Assembly (NCBI GenBank): GCA_035622335.1
Contig: DASPVO010000071.1
Span: 1 to 48,201, forward strand
DNA: 48,201 bases
Direction of reading: 5' to 3'
From: DATJAJ01 sp035622335
GTDB lineage: Archaea > Thermoproteota > Nitrososphaeria > Nitrososphaerales > Gagatemarchaeaceae
Shown piece by piece: positions 16,985 through 26,400 of this stretch. The notes beneath the pieces were generated by a model. That model saw only the letters and a program-made list of their open reading frames with translations. It was not told the DNA's origin and did no database searches. How positions within the stretch are numbered: the first letter of the stretch is position 1; every line of letters begins with the position of its first letter. Position numbers and translations under genes: made by a program.

Positions 16985-18022
16985 ATGACACAAGAAAACT
17001 CCCGCTCTCTCGTCGAGATACAGGACCCGGCTTCGCCCCCTTCAGGAAGCGTGGTGGTGATCGTCAAAAACGGGAAAAATTCGATTCGAAGATGCCTCAA
17101 CTCGCTGATGGCTCAGACAGCGACATGCGAAATCGTGGTAGTGGATGGAAACTCCACCGATGGAACAAGAGAGATAGTCGGGGAGTACCCCGTCAAGCTC
17201 ATCATCGCTCCGCAGAGAGACTCTTACGGAGTTTCGAGGAACATCGGAGTCAAGAATTCCGAAGGGGAAGTCGTCCTCTTCATGGACGCAGATGACTACG
17301 CGGAACCAATCTGGGCCAAAACACTCCTCAGCCACTTCGAGAAGAGCGATCGCCCCGGAATCGTCACGGTTCCCAGAAGGGTCGATGCCTTCAGGGGATG
17401 GTTCATGAAGATGCTCTCCTATGAGTATTCAACATCACCAGCTCAGAAATCCGAGCAAGCACAGAGCTGGGGAAGTGTCACGACCAAGGGGACCGCCTGG
17501 CTGAAGAGGGCCATCGTGGATGCAGGTTGGTTCGACGAAGCCATGTACTTCGGAACGGAGGACAAAGACCTGAGCTGTAGGATTTCGCGGCTTGGATACT
17601 CTGTCGAGCTAGAGCCTTCGGCACCGATATGGGTGTCACCCGTTGGAGGCGCTAGGAACTTCTTGAAGGACAAGTTCTGGCGGGCCGGAGTGGGCCATGG
17701 ATACCTCAGGCGCAAGTTGGGAGTATATCGACCTCCTCTGTCCGGGATTCTGTCCATGATACTCCTCTTGGCGGGTTTGACTCTGCTAATCCCTCTCAGG
17801 GAGACCATTCTAGCGGTGTGCGCGTTTCTTCTCGCGATTTTCACCCTTGCCTCTGTCTTGAGAGAGGGGATCAGCCTACACTCTGAAGGCGCCCCCTTTG
17901 TGAGCACTATTGCTTTCGTTGCCGTAAAGTGGTTGAGCAGAGTCCTAGAGTTCCTAGGATTCTCGGTTGGGTACTTCTGGTATCCTTACTTGAAGGGGCG
18001 AAGGGGCCGAGGACCGCGGTAG
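16985..18022 (+). CDS. GT2 family glycosyltransferase with C-terminal membrane segments
   Basis: A 345-aa GT-A enzyme. SVVVIVKNGKNSIRRCLNSL and EIVVVDGNSTDGTREIV are the nucleotide-binding start, LFMDADDY is the DxD region, and FGTEDKDLSCRI holds the acidic pair near the acceptor. Hydrophobic stretches at about residues 255-300 and 315-335 anchor it, as in GT2 enzymes that use or make polyprenyl-phosphate sugars at the inner membrane face. The open frame extends back into the upstream gene, but I chose ATG 16985 because of the TATA box at 16944. The next GT2 begins 19 nt after its stop, and the two are probably cotranscribed. Donor and acceptor are not known. Confidence 0.88.
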   Translation: MTQENSRSLVEIQDPASPPSGSVVVIVKNGKNSIRRCLNSLMAQTATCEIVVVDGNSTDGTREIVGEYPVKLIIAPQRDSYGVSRNIGVKNSEGEVVLFMDADDYAEPIWAKTLLSHFEKSDRPGIVTVPRRVDAFRGWFMKMLSYEYSTSPAQKSEQAQSWGSVTTKGTAWLKRAIVDAGWFDEAMYFGTEDKDLSCRISRLGYSVELEPSAPIWVSPVGGARNFLKDKFWRAGVGHGYLRRKLGVYRPPLSGILSMILLLAGLTLLIPLRETILAVCAFLLAIFTLASVLREGISLHSEGAPFVSTIAFVAVKWLSRVLEFLGFSVGYFWYPYLKGRRGRGPR

Positions 18023-18041
18023 GATTCGCCAGGTTGAGCTT

Positions 18042-19055
18042 ATGTCGACTACCAGTACTGGTGACCGGTCCACGCGTTCCGACGGTGACTACACCGTTTC
18101 GATCATACTTCCGGTATACAACGACTCTGACACCATAGAAAGGAGCTTGAAGAGCCTCTTGGAGCAATCGTACCAGAATTTGGAGATTATAGTTGTAAAC
18201 GACGGGTCAACGGACGACACCGCCAGTCGCGCAAGAGAGATCACGAAGTATGACTCCAGGGCGAAGGTGGTAGACATACCGCACTCGGGGACAAGTGCAG
18301 CAAAGAACTCAGGGTTCTCACTGTCGAAGGGACCGGTCGTACTCTTCGCGGAAGGAGACGCACTCTACGAGAAAGATTACGTGGCGAGTGCAGTGAGATG
18401 CTTGAAGGAAGACCCAGAAATTGGTGGTGTCTGCGTGCTTGGGGGTATCTGGGAGGTGAGGAGAACATTCGTCACTAGGTCTATCGAGGCTGAGAATAAG
18501 GTGATTCACTCTCTCATTCACCGAGGAGTACTCAAGCCGTATTACGCATGGGTCTTCACACGTGCAGCACTAACGCGCGTCGGGCTGTACGACGTCACAC
18601 TCAAGCAAGCCGAAGATAGAGACCTCTTCAATAGGGTCAGGTCTGCGGGGTTCAGAATTGGTCTGGTGGAAGGGGTGCACTGGAGACACCGGAGGTTCGA
18701 GACGACTCCACAATTCTTTGCGAAAACGGTCCGAAAGGGAGAAAGAAGGATTGAATTCATTGTGAAAGACGGTAGGACCTCTGATTTTGCTAAGGGTGTC
18801 GGACTTCTCTGGTCGCTAATCGTACTAGTGTCACTATCTCTCGTCGTGCCAGAGTTTGCTTGGACGGTGTTAGGATGGGTTGTATTCTTTGTTGCAATCT
18901 TCTACTGGAGACTTGCGAGAAGAGCACAGGGCGCGAATCTGAGCGAAGCGCAATTTCTGGAGCTACCGATTTACCAGATGCTACGATATCTTGCGAATGC
19001 AATAGGCTACACTCTTGGGATTCTGAAATATCCCTTTCGCAACAGAAGCGATTGA
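18042..19055 (+). CDS. GT2 family glycosyltransferase with EGD in place of DxD
   Basis: A 337-aa GT-A enzyme: YTVSIILPVYNDSDTIERSL and EIIVVNDGSTDDTASRA form the nucleotide-binding start, and QAEDRDLFNRVRSAG is the acceptor-side acidic motif. Where most GT2 enzymes have DxD, this one reads LFAEGDALYEKDYV, so the first acidic residue is Glu; many GT2 members tolerate this, but it differs from the upstream paralogue's DADD. Two membrane segments at about residues 250-290 and a hydrophobic end (about 310-330) anchor it. The start is ATG at 18042, 19 nt after the previous GT2 stop. It is followed 49 nt later by a GT4, suggesting a three-gene operon. Confidence 0.88.
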   Translation: MSTTSTGDRSTRSDGDYTVSIILPVYNDSDTIERSLKSLLEQSYQNLEIIVVNDGSTDDTASRAREITKYDSRAKVVDIPHSGTSAAKNSGFSLSKGPVVLFAEGDALYEKDYVASAVRCLKEDPEIGGVCVLGGIWEVRRTFVTRSIEAENKVIHSLIHRGVLKPYYAWVFTRAALTRVGLYDVTLKQAEDRDLFNRVRSAGFRIGLVEGVHWRHRRFETTPQFFAKTVRKGERRIEFIVKDGRTSDFAKGVGLLWSLIVLVSLSLVVPEFAWTVLGWVVFFVAIFYWRLARRAQGANLSEAQFLELPIYQMLRYLANAIGYTLGILKYPFRNRSD

Positions 19056-19104
19056 CTTCTTGTCTTCACGCGCCATCAACCTACAGAGAGTCAGCTGAAG
19101 CTAT

Positions 19105-20286
19105 GTGACGAAAGTGTCGATCTCCATCGTCTCGGGAGCAAGAGTCTACCCCCTGGACACAGGCCAGAACAGACGAATCAGCGCGCTGGCCGAAGGACTC
19201 GCCAGCAACGGCCTTGAGGTTCGACTCTTCGTACCATGTCAGCTAGAGGAACGGCAGTACCCCTCAAGGCGTGGCCTCGAGGTCATAGAGACTAAGGCTC
19301 TGAATGGAATCGCGACAAAGTATCCAATTGGACCCTCCGGAGCTCTGGCGAATCTTTCTGCGATCACCCGTGTGCTGAAGAGTCTTGGGGATTTTGCGGG
19401 AGTGGACATCGAGCAAGTTGAGCTCCTCAGGACCGCCGCAGAGGGACTCTTCATCGCAAAGGCGATGCGTATCCCCTGCGTTCTGGACGAGCACAATGTC
19501 GAAGCTCTGTTGTGGTATCGCATGGGTCGAGCAAGGAGCGCTTGGAAGAGATTGGCTGTCTTTGAAGGGTTCGCCGTGAGGAACTTCACCAGAGTGTTAG
19601 CGGTTTCTCAGATGGAGAAGAGGCTGTTCTGTGAATGGTATGGTATCGAGCCAGAGAAGGTCCTGGTGATCTCGAACGGGGTTGACACTTCAAGATTCGA
19701 CAGCCAAGTTCAGCCGCAGAGTGATGTCAGACGGAGTCTCGGTATTGGAGACCGACCGATGGTGTACTTCATGGGAGGAGATCTCGTTGGGCGACAAAAC
19801 AGCGATGCTCTCAGATACCTCCTGCTGGAGATCTGGCCCAGACTGAAGAAGAAAGAGCAAGAAGCAGACCTCGTAATATCGGGGACTGATCTCCCTCAAT
19901 GGCTGGACAAGGGAAACTTTCCGGGCGTGCGGTTCGTCGGCCGCGTAGAAGACGTGGTTCCCTACATCAACGCGGCGGACGTTTGCGTGGCCCCCCTAAG
20001 AATTGGCGCAGGCACGAGACTCAGGATCTTGGAGTATCTCTCGTGTGGCAAGGCAGTCGTCTCCACGAGCGTCGGCGCAGAGGGGCTAGATCTAGTCGAC
20101 GGGAGAGACTTCCTCATCAGGGATGGACCTGATGAGTTTGCCAGTGGAATCCAGAAACTAATCTCGGATGAGGAGTCAGCTGCTGGTCTCGGCCGCGAGG
20201 GCCAAAGCCGAGTCAGGCTCAACTATAGCTGGACTGCAATCGTGAAGGAACTAGCTGACTACTATCGGGAGATGGTCTCTGAATGA
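19105..20286 (+). CDS. GT4 family glycosyltransferase
   Basis: A 393-aa GT-B enzyme. The N-terminal half includes GARVYPLDTGQNRRISALAEG and the motif VLDEHNVEALLWYRM, common in one GT4 subgroup; the C-terminal half has VLVISNGVDTSRF, MVYFMGGDLVGRQNSDALRY, and PLRIGAGTRLRILEYLSCGKAVVS followed by VGAEGLD. No signal or membrane segment. The start is GTG at 19105; an ATG 2 nt earlier runs straight into TGA in its own frame. The gene ends 24 nt from the convergent 581-aa surface protein. It likely adds a sugar to the same glycan as the two membrane-anchored GT2 enzymes upstream (inference from gene order). Confidence 0.92.
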   Translation: MTKVSISIVSGARVYPLDTGQNRRISALAEGLASNGLEVRLFVPCQLEERQYPSRRGLEVIETKALNGIATKYPIGPSGALANLSAITRVLKSLGDFAGVDIEQVELLRTAAEGLFIAKAMRIPCVLDEHNVEALLWYRMGRARSAWKRLAVFEGFAVRNFTRVLAVSQMEKRLFCEWYGIEPEKVLVISNGVDTSRFDSQVQPQSDVRRSLGIGDRPMVYFMGGDLVGRQNSDALRYLLLEIWPRLKKKEQEADLVISGTDLPQWLDKGNFPGVRFVGRVEDVVPYINAADVCVAPLRIGAGTRLRILEYLSCGKAVVSTSVGAEGLDLVDGRDFLIRDGPDEFASGIQKLISDEESAAGLGREGQSRVRLNYSWTAIVKELADYYREMVSE

Positions 20287-20310
20287 ATCCCAGCAGCCGG
20301 CCGGACTTGG

Positions 20311-22056
20311 TCATTGACTGCTTGAGACTCTGTCTTGTCCATAGAATCGCGCGCTGTACACGACCGGAGTCTTGCTGATCGTTACTGTCGTGGGGTTGGA
20401 ATAACCCTGCCTGGTCATCTCAGGCTTTGCCGACCTGAACCCTCTTCTCGCAACGAAGACGACAACCATCGCGCCGAAGGAAAAGAGACCCAGTATCGAT
20501 TCCATGAATTGGTTCGGCACAGCCCCCGGCGGGCCCGATGCATAGCCAGAGCAGTAAGACGAAGCCTCAGAAGTAATGCTCCCTGTACCACTGTTACATA
20601 TCGTGATCGTAACTGACGATTCTACAATCTCAGTTCTCACGGCTGACGTCGTGGTAGTAGCGGTAACCGTGATCGGGGTGCTTGGTTCGCTCATGGTCGA
20701 CGTAGTCGTCGCTGTAGTCGTACTCCAAAGAAGGACGCTTGTAGCCGTACTTGTTTCCGTCACCAGGTTGGTTGAAACCTGGGTCTGAGTGGACGTCACG
20801 GTTGTGGTGGAGGTACTCGTCACAGTCTGAGTCGTCGGCTGCCTTGAAGAGGTAACGGTTACGGTTACCGTCTGGGTTGTCGGGTCAGACCCCTGTACCG
20901 TGGTCGATGAACTACTGGTGGTTGCGGAAACCGAGCCGCTCGACGTCGTTGAGGTCGAACTGCTGGACTTCAGTGAGGTCGTACTGCTCGATGAGGATTG
21001 AGTGGAAGTCGAGGCATCTGAGGCAATCACGCCAGTCGAGAGAGTGAAGCTCCCGGCATAGCTAGGGCTGTCGTAGATAAGCCCCCTCAGAATGGGATTG
21101 TCCCACATGGCGGTCTGCCCAGATAAGCCCGTGTCACCCGCAAAACAGTAGTTCGTACTCGGAGGGCAGCCATTGCTTGAGTAGCCCGGAACCAGTATCA
21201 GCCAGGTTGCCGTCTCTCCGGGACGCTCCAAGAAGTCCCCAAGAATGTGATTCACTATCAACTGATTGTACGAGCTCTGGCAGTTGGGCGAAGTCGAGAT
21301 CTCGACATCCGACGCAGGCAGCTCGCTTGCCGTGCAAGTAGAAGGAAATGCGTTTGCGCCGGTTCCTTCGTAGACGTAGTCCCATATTGACTGGAATCCA
21401 ATCATCGCCCCCATGTTTGGCGTCTCAGTTCCGTAGTCACTGATTCCTATCTCCGTTCCTGCGAACGGCCACTGGAGGTAGGTCCAGTTAGGGTCGGTAT
21501 CGTCATTTTCTGGGTTCCCGCTGTCCTGAATCCACTTGAAGCCGTCTGCCGTTACGTTTCCCCGCATCTGACTCCAGACTGAGGGAGCGACCGTGGAGTT
21601 GAGATACTCGTCCTCCCAAGTGACGCCTATGATCTGGGACGAATATGGTTCAAGAGCCTTCATGAATGCGGAGAAGTTGCCCAGTTGTTCCGGAAGAGTC
21701 TGAACGACCCCAGCGAACATGAAGACCTGGAAGATCAGCTTTGCGTCAGGGTATGATGACGCCATCGCCTGCAAGATAGGAACGTAGACGGAAATAGCTC
21801 TCGAAGCCGTCAGTGATGGCGCGTCAAACCCCATCGAAATCAGTGCAAAGTACGGATAGGGAGGAGTTCCGAAATAACCCTTGACGAATTGAGAAGCAGT
21901 GATTCCTCCAAACGATCCATCATCTACCCAGAATCCAAGGACATGAGCAGGAGGACTTGAAGCGGATGATGCAGGAGAGACAATCAGAAATCCGGCAGCC
22001 AAGATGAAAACCAGTAGCAGAGTCGCCGAGATACTGGCTGCTCTCACCGACGACAC
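20311..22056 (-). CDS. Surface protein with Ser/Thr stalk and C-terminal membrane anchor
   Basis: A 581-aa protein: signal segment 8-33, a globular ectodomain at about 36-345, a Ser/Thr/Val-rich low-complexity stalk at about 345-480, a short Cys-containing linker, a membrane helix at about 513-535, and a hydrophilic tail of about 45 residues after ARRGFRS. The ectodomain begins HVLGFWVDDGSFGGI and contains IIGVTWEDEYLNS; clustered acidic residues on presumed strand ends suggest a TIM-barrel hydrolase-like fold, but I cannot name the family. The long basic tail is unlike an archaeosortase signal, so the protein should stay as a membrane-anchored stalked ectodomain. The start is GTG at 22056. 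It is convergent with the GT4 on its left. Confidence 0.88.
   Translation of the reverse strand: MSSVRAASISATLLLVFILAAGFLIVSPASSASSPPAHVLGFWVDDGSFGGITASQFVKGYFGTPPYPYFALISMGFDAPSLTASRAISVYVPILQAMASSYPDAKLIFQVFMFAGVVQTLPEQLGNFSAFMKALEPYSSQIIGVTWEDEYLNSTVAPSVWSQMRGNVTADGFKWIQDSGNPENDDTDPNWTYLQWPFAGTEIGISDYGTETPNMGAMIGFQSIWDYVYEGTGANAFPSTCTASELPASDVEISTSPNCQSSYNQLIVNHILGDFLERPGETATWLILVPGYSSNGCPPSTNYCFAGDTGLSGQTAMWDNPILRGLIYDSPSYAGSFTLSTGVIASDASTSTQSSSSSTTSLKSSSSTSTTSSGSVSATTSSSSTTVQGSDPTTQTVTVTVTSSRQPTTQTVTSTSTTTVTSTQTQVSTNLVTETSTATSVLLWSTTTATTTSTMSEPSTPITVTATTTTSAVRTEIVESSVTITICNSGTGSITSEASSYCSGYASGPPGAVPNQFMESILGLFSFGAMVVVFVARRGFRSAKPEMTRQGYSNPTTVTISKTPVVYSARFYGQDRVSSSQ
20601..21024 (-). repeat. 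Ser/Thr-rich low-complexity stalk coding region
   Basis: Encodes about 140 residues made mainly of Thr, Ser and Val (for example TQTVTVTVTSSRQPTTQTV). Such stretches in archaeal surface proteins are typically O-glycosylated, extended spacers. The DNA is full of near-repeats built on ACG, ACC and TCG codons, a plausible site of length variation. Confidence 0.8.
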
Positions 22057-22273
22057 ACCACACCATCCCCTAGGTCAGGCTTCGCGCAGCTGGTTGCCAA
22101 CATCCAGAATTTTCCAACACTGGGATTTGGTATATGTGGCTTATATGGCATGTAGAGGGGAAATCGATATTTCGGATGTGTGGATTCGGCATCTATTGCA
22201 GCGGAGGGGAACGACCGTAGAGCGTGCCAAGGATGGACTCGAATACCCTTAGAAACACGAGGTTAGCTGAGAG
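22057..22273. promoter_or_regulatory. Divergent spacer with back-to-back TATA-like elements
   Basis: A 217-nt spacer between the 581-aa surface protein gene (minus) and a GT4 gene (plus). TTGGTATATGTGGCTTATATGG (22125-22146, quoted in two parts: TTGGTATATGTGG and CTTATATGG) contains TATA-like cores readable on both strands, 75-90 nt from the minus start and about 130 nt from the plus start. A 35-codon open frame at about 22148-22252 has no recognisable features and was not annotated. Confidence 0.35.
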
Positions 22274-23401
22274 TTGAAATTGCGAGTCTGCGTCCTGGCC
22301 ACGACATACTTCCCCCTCATGAACGGCCACGTGCGTCTCATTCACAATCACGCCTCAGGGCTCGCGAAAAACGGAAACGAGGTGCTTCTAGTCACCCCTA
22401 TGCGCTGGAGTTCAAGGTCTCAAGAGACGGTGGACGGGGTCCGCGTGCTTAGACCGAGTTTCCCTGAACCTCGAAATCGGTTTGCAGTGGTCTTCAGGTT
22501 CATTGCCCTGGTTGATGGGCTCAATGCGCTCAGAAAATCGGGCAGAGTTTTCGACACGGCATATTGCTTGGGTATAATACCTGCCGCAGCCGCGATATTG
22601 ATGCGCCCTCTCATGCGCTACAACGTAGCGATGGGACTAGACGACCTGACATCGATGAGGAGTCAGCGGAGGCTCAGCCACAAGGTATACCGAACTATAG
22701 CTGTGATTCTCGTCAATCTGTCTAACGTTACAATATTTCCTACCTTCTTCGCCAGGGGATTTGTTCTAGGCAGCCAGACTGCAAGGCGAGGCAAGACGGC
22801 GGTGGTTCCAGCGGGGACAGACCTTGGTTTCTTCACGAAAGAGAAGGGCGCGACGGTACAGAAGGGACTCGTGCTCTACGCTGGAGGGATTAGAGCGAGA
22901 AAGGGACTGGACACTCTGATAAGGAGCATGAAGCAGGTTTCGGACAGACTTCCGTACGCCCGCCTTGCGCTCGTGGGTGGCGGAGACGGAAGATTCGCGT
23001 TAGAGAAGCTCATTTCTGAATTGGGCATGTCTGACAGAGTCACCATGCCTGGGAGAGTCTCGGAGGCTGAGCTCAAGGAGTATCATTCGCACGCGAACGT
23101 CTATGTCATGCCGTCACAGTTTGATGCTTACGCAACAAGCCTGATCGAAGCAATGGCAATGGAAGAACCCGTCATCTCTACCCGAGGCTCTGCGCCAGAG
23201 GAGATAATACGGAACGGCGAAAACGGCATTCTCGTCCGATACGGGGACGTCGAGGAGCTCACCCGAGCAGTCGAGAAGCTGATTCAGGACGATCGAAACG
23301 CTAGAGCGATTGGGATTGAAGCCAGGAAGACGGTCGAGGAAGATTACGACTTGAAAAAGTGCGTTACGAGCCTGGAGAGAGCCTTTTCCTCACATCAGTG
23401 A
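22274..23401 (+). CDS. GT4 family glycosyltransferase
   Basis: A 375-aa GT-B enzyme. It starts LRVCVLATTYFPLMNGHVRLIHNHA, with the N-terminal strand and loop. The donor-binding half has GLVLYAGGIRARKGLDTLIRSM, ARLALVGGGDGR, and PSQFDAYATSLIEAMAMEEPVIS, where the usual first Glu of the EX7E motif is replaced by Asp-Ala, followed by GSAPEEIIRNGENGILV. Soluble and cytoplasmic. The start is TTG at 22274; a second in-frame TTG two codons later is equally possible. It is convergent with the 1421-aa protein gene, with only 3 nt separating the two stops. Confidence 0.9.
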   Translation: MKLRVCVLATTYFPLMNGHVRLIHNHASGLAKNGNEVLLVTPMRWSSRSQETVDGVRVLRPSFPEPRNRFAVVFRFIALVDGLNALRKSGRVFDTAYCLGIIPAAAAILMRPLMRYNVAMGLDDLTSMRSQRRLSHKVYRTIAVILVNLSNVTIFPTFFARGFVLGSQTARRGKTAVVPAGTDLGFFTKEKGATVQKGLVLYAGGIRARKGLDTLIRSMKQVSDRLPYARLALVGGGDGRFALEKLISELGMSDRVTMPGRVSEAELKEYHSHANVYVMPSQFDAYATSLIEAMAMEEPVISTRGSAPEEIIRNGENGILVRYGDVEELTRAVEKLIQDDRNARAIGIEARKTVEEDYDLKKCVTSLERAFSSHQ

Positions 23402-23404
23402 CGC

Positions 23405-26400
23405 TCACCTATCTGATGGGTTTACTTCGGACCCTCTATGACTCTTCACATAGCTGGTCGAGAGATATACCAACTCGACCGCGACGAACGTGATTAGTCC
23501 GAGAACTATTATGGAATCTGGAGGGGAGGAAGTTTGGACCGGGCTCGGACTGACGTACAGCACTCTGACGGAGTCGTTACCTGTCGCGAAGTATTTGATG
23601 TACAGCGTGTCGCTGTTGCTGTCTTGGAACCAACCACTGGTCGCGTTCTGTAGAGCAAAGACAGACCTAGCCTGACCAAGGCTGTTTGCGTCGTCGACGA
23701 TGACCTTGGCGACCTGGTTGGAGGTGTGGGCGACGACTAGGGCGCTCTGGTCTGCCACGCCGTCGAGGTACAAGAGCGATTGACTTGGGTATGACAGTTC
23801 GTTTTGGACTCTGACGCTGGAATAGTATACGACCGCCGAGCCGCCGTTCGATGCCACGTAGATTGGTTCCCATGACTCAGGAGCAACCGTAGCGTTGACA
23901 GTGACGGTGTCTCCTCGGCCGCCGAAGAGCTGGAGGCTGGAGAGATAGAACAACCTCCAGTCACCAGTCGTTTCGTAGTACGTCCCGTTCAGAGACAACG
24001 ACACTTTCGCGGTGCCACTCGTTGGATTTGAAAACCAGATCAGCGTGGTCCTCCCCGGTAGACCATAGATACCATAAACCAGACCAGGACTCGAAGACTG
24101 TGGAGCGTACCAGAATGGACTCCCTCCCCCCTCGGTCTGATAGAAGACCGCGTTTGAGACCGTCTCAAACGAGTCGGACACCTGCTGGTAGGCTTCGGAG
24201 GAGAAGTGTAGAAGATACACGTGCCCTTGACCGACCGCATTGAGCCCCATCAGTATACCGTTTCCCACCGCGAGAGATGAGTTCTTTGAAATCGAGCTGG
24301 CGTGCAGTCCGTTGGCGAATTGTGTGTGTGCAACAAAGTCATCGAATGCCGAGATGACTGACTGAGAAGAAGCTGACTGGTTCTGAGACGGAGGTGACAG
24401 CCAATCGAAGCCGACGAGGCCGCTGAAGGCAAGCGAAGGAGAGCCCAGCAAGAGGAGAGTCCCCCCTCCTAGGACGTATGCCTTCAACTCGCTCAAGTCA
24501 GATTCAGGGACGCTCGAGTTCGTCGCCCAAACGACCACGTTGTAGTCTCCAAGGTGTTTGACCGTGGAGAGTCCGGGGTCTGTCGGGTAATTCAGGAAGC
24601 TGGCGTTGAATGCGTTTCTGAGATAGATCGTGAGATTGAACGATGCAGGGCCTCCGATCACGAGGACCCTCACGGGTGAACTAACCCCAAAGACAGGACC
24701 CGTCGAATACATGTATCCAGACAAGTCCGTAAACTGCGACAGCGCAGGACCGCAGAGAGGAGGGAATAGTCCCTGTCCAAGTGATGGTAAGGGACTCTCG
24801 CCGAGGGGGACGGACTCTGTCGCTGCAGCAGCCAAGCTCGAGCAGGTGGTTCCAGCTGGCCCAAGAGGAACTATGTCAGAATATCCCAATGACTTGAAAC
24901 CGACGAGATTGACGCTCGCGTAGAACTCCCAGGAGTTTCCGGTCGAGTTGTCGAACCAGAGCGTGATATTGTGCATCGTGGTCAACTCGGAGGTCTGTAT
25001 GTATGCGTTCCAGCCATCTAGGGGTATGGAAGAGGCGTTGCTGTCAAAGTTCCGGGACAGGTCAGAGTAAATTGAAGTCGAGTTGATCGCTAGGAGCGGA
25101 GTCACAGGTGATCCCAGTGCAAATGAAAGCATCCCGGTTTGGTTGTACAAGTTTCTCCACGAAGAGCCCGAGTTGTCGGACAAAAGAGCAACTGGCGCCC
25201 CGTTCGAAGGGGCGCCTGAGTTCGCATAGACTACAGGGTAGACATCGAATGACCCAGAGAGTGGTTCGACGACGATCCAGTAGAGGGTGCCCGCCGCCAG
25301 TCTCGCTATGCTGTTGAACTGAACGTATTCGTTGGAGAGGACCGTCATGTTTGACGCAGAGATGGCACCAGAGGCCAATACCAGACCGGAGGGAGCCCCC
25401 TCACCATCGTCCGGCCGCAATGAGACTTGAAGTTCGCCTGCGGAACCAGACTGTCCCCTCGCGAGGCCGCCGAGGTACAAGCCTTGGACCTCGACGTTCC
25501 CCGAAGCAACGAAGGGTTGCGCGTACAGGCTGGACCTATCCAGGGCGACCTGCGGAATTGCTTGCACAGCATTCTCAAGCGTCTGGCCAGAGAGCGTTAT
25601 GATGGTACTCAGATCGATAGGACTGCTGGGAGATGTCCACGTCGTTCCGTTGCCCGTCTTCGTCAAAACGGGGGAGTTGTACGGGTTGGCCAGCCTGGCA
25701 AGGCTGAAGCCTTGAGTCGAGTTGGTTGACAGGACTATCCAGTATTGGGTACCCCCGACGACGTGTGCGGAAAGACCTGAGGCGTTTAACCAGCCGTTCT
25801 CGGGAACCAGGTCTGCCGGCAAAGTCACCCTTGAGACTTGGGTGCTTGGTCGAGATCCGTTGAGGCTGCTCGTCCAGAGTGAAATCGCGAGATCTCCCTG
25901 AGTGTACGTGGAGTTGCTGGTTTCCGGATTGGACATCAAGACGTCGACCCTCTCGAGTGTTTCGTTGGTCTGGGGCGAGAAACGAAGTGCGACTTCCGTA
26001 CCCTGAACCAGGTCTCCTGTTCCCGCCGGGGAGAGAGTCTCGTAATCTAGGTGCGATTGAGGAAAATAGAGCTCGGCAAGCTGAAAGAGCCAGAATGAGC
26101 CCTGTCCCTGAAACCCGGCGCTCGTCGGCTCGACGGTGAGACCTTCCAATGAATTCAACCAAGACTTGGCGGATGACAGCTGAATTTCGTATTGGGCACC
26201 TGCTGCTGCCGTGACTGAAGCGTTCAGTTGGACAGGCACCCAGCCGACCACCCCATGAATCGACTCTTGGCTGAGCAATCCAGATGCGACCGTTCTGTTC
26301 GTCGCAGAGTCTACCACGGAGAGCGTTGCATTGGTCGGGTCGTAGGGCCTGTTCGAGACGAACAGAAGAACCGTGTTGAAGTCGAACGTCTCCTCTGCCT

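Noticed and set aside
22004..22252. Plus-strand 82-codon frame in the spacer before the GT4
   Set aside because: Half of it lies antisense to the 581-aa gene and the rest has no recognisable composition or ribosome-binding site.
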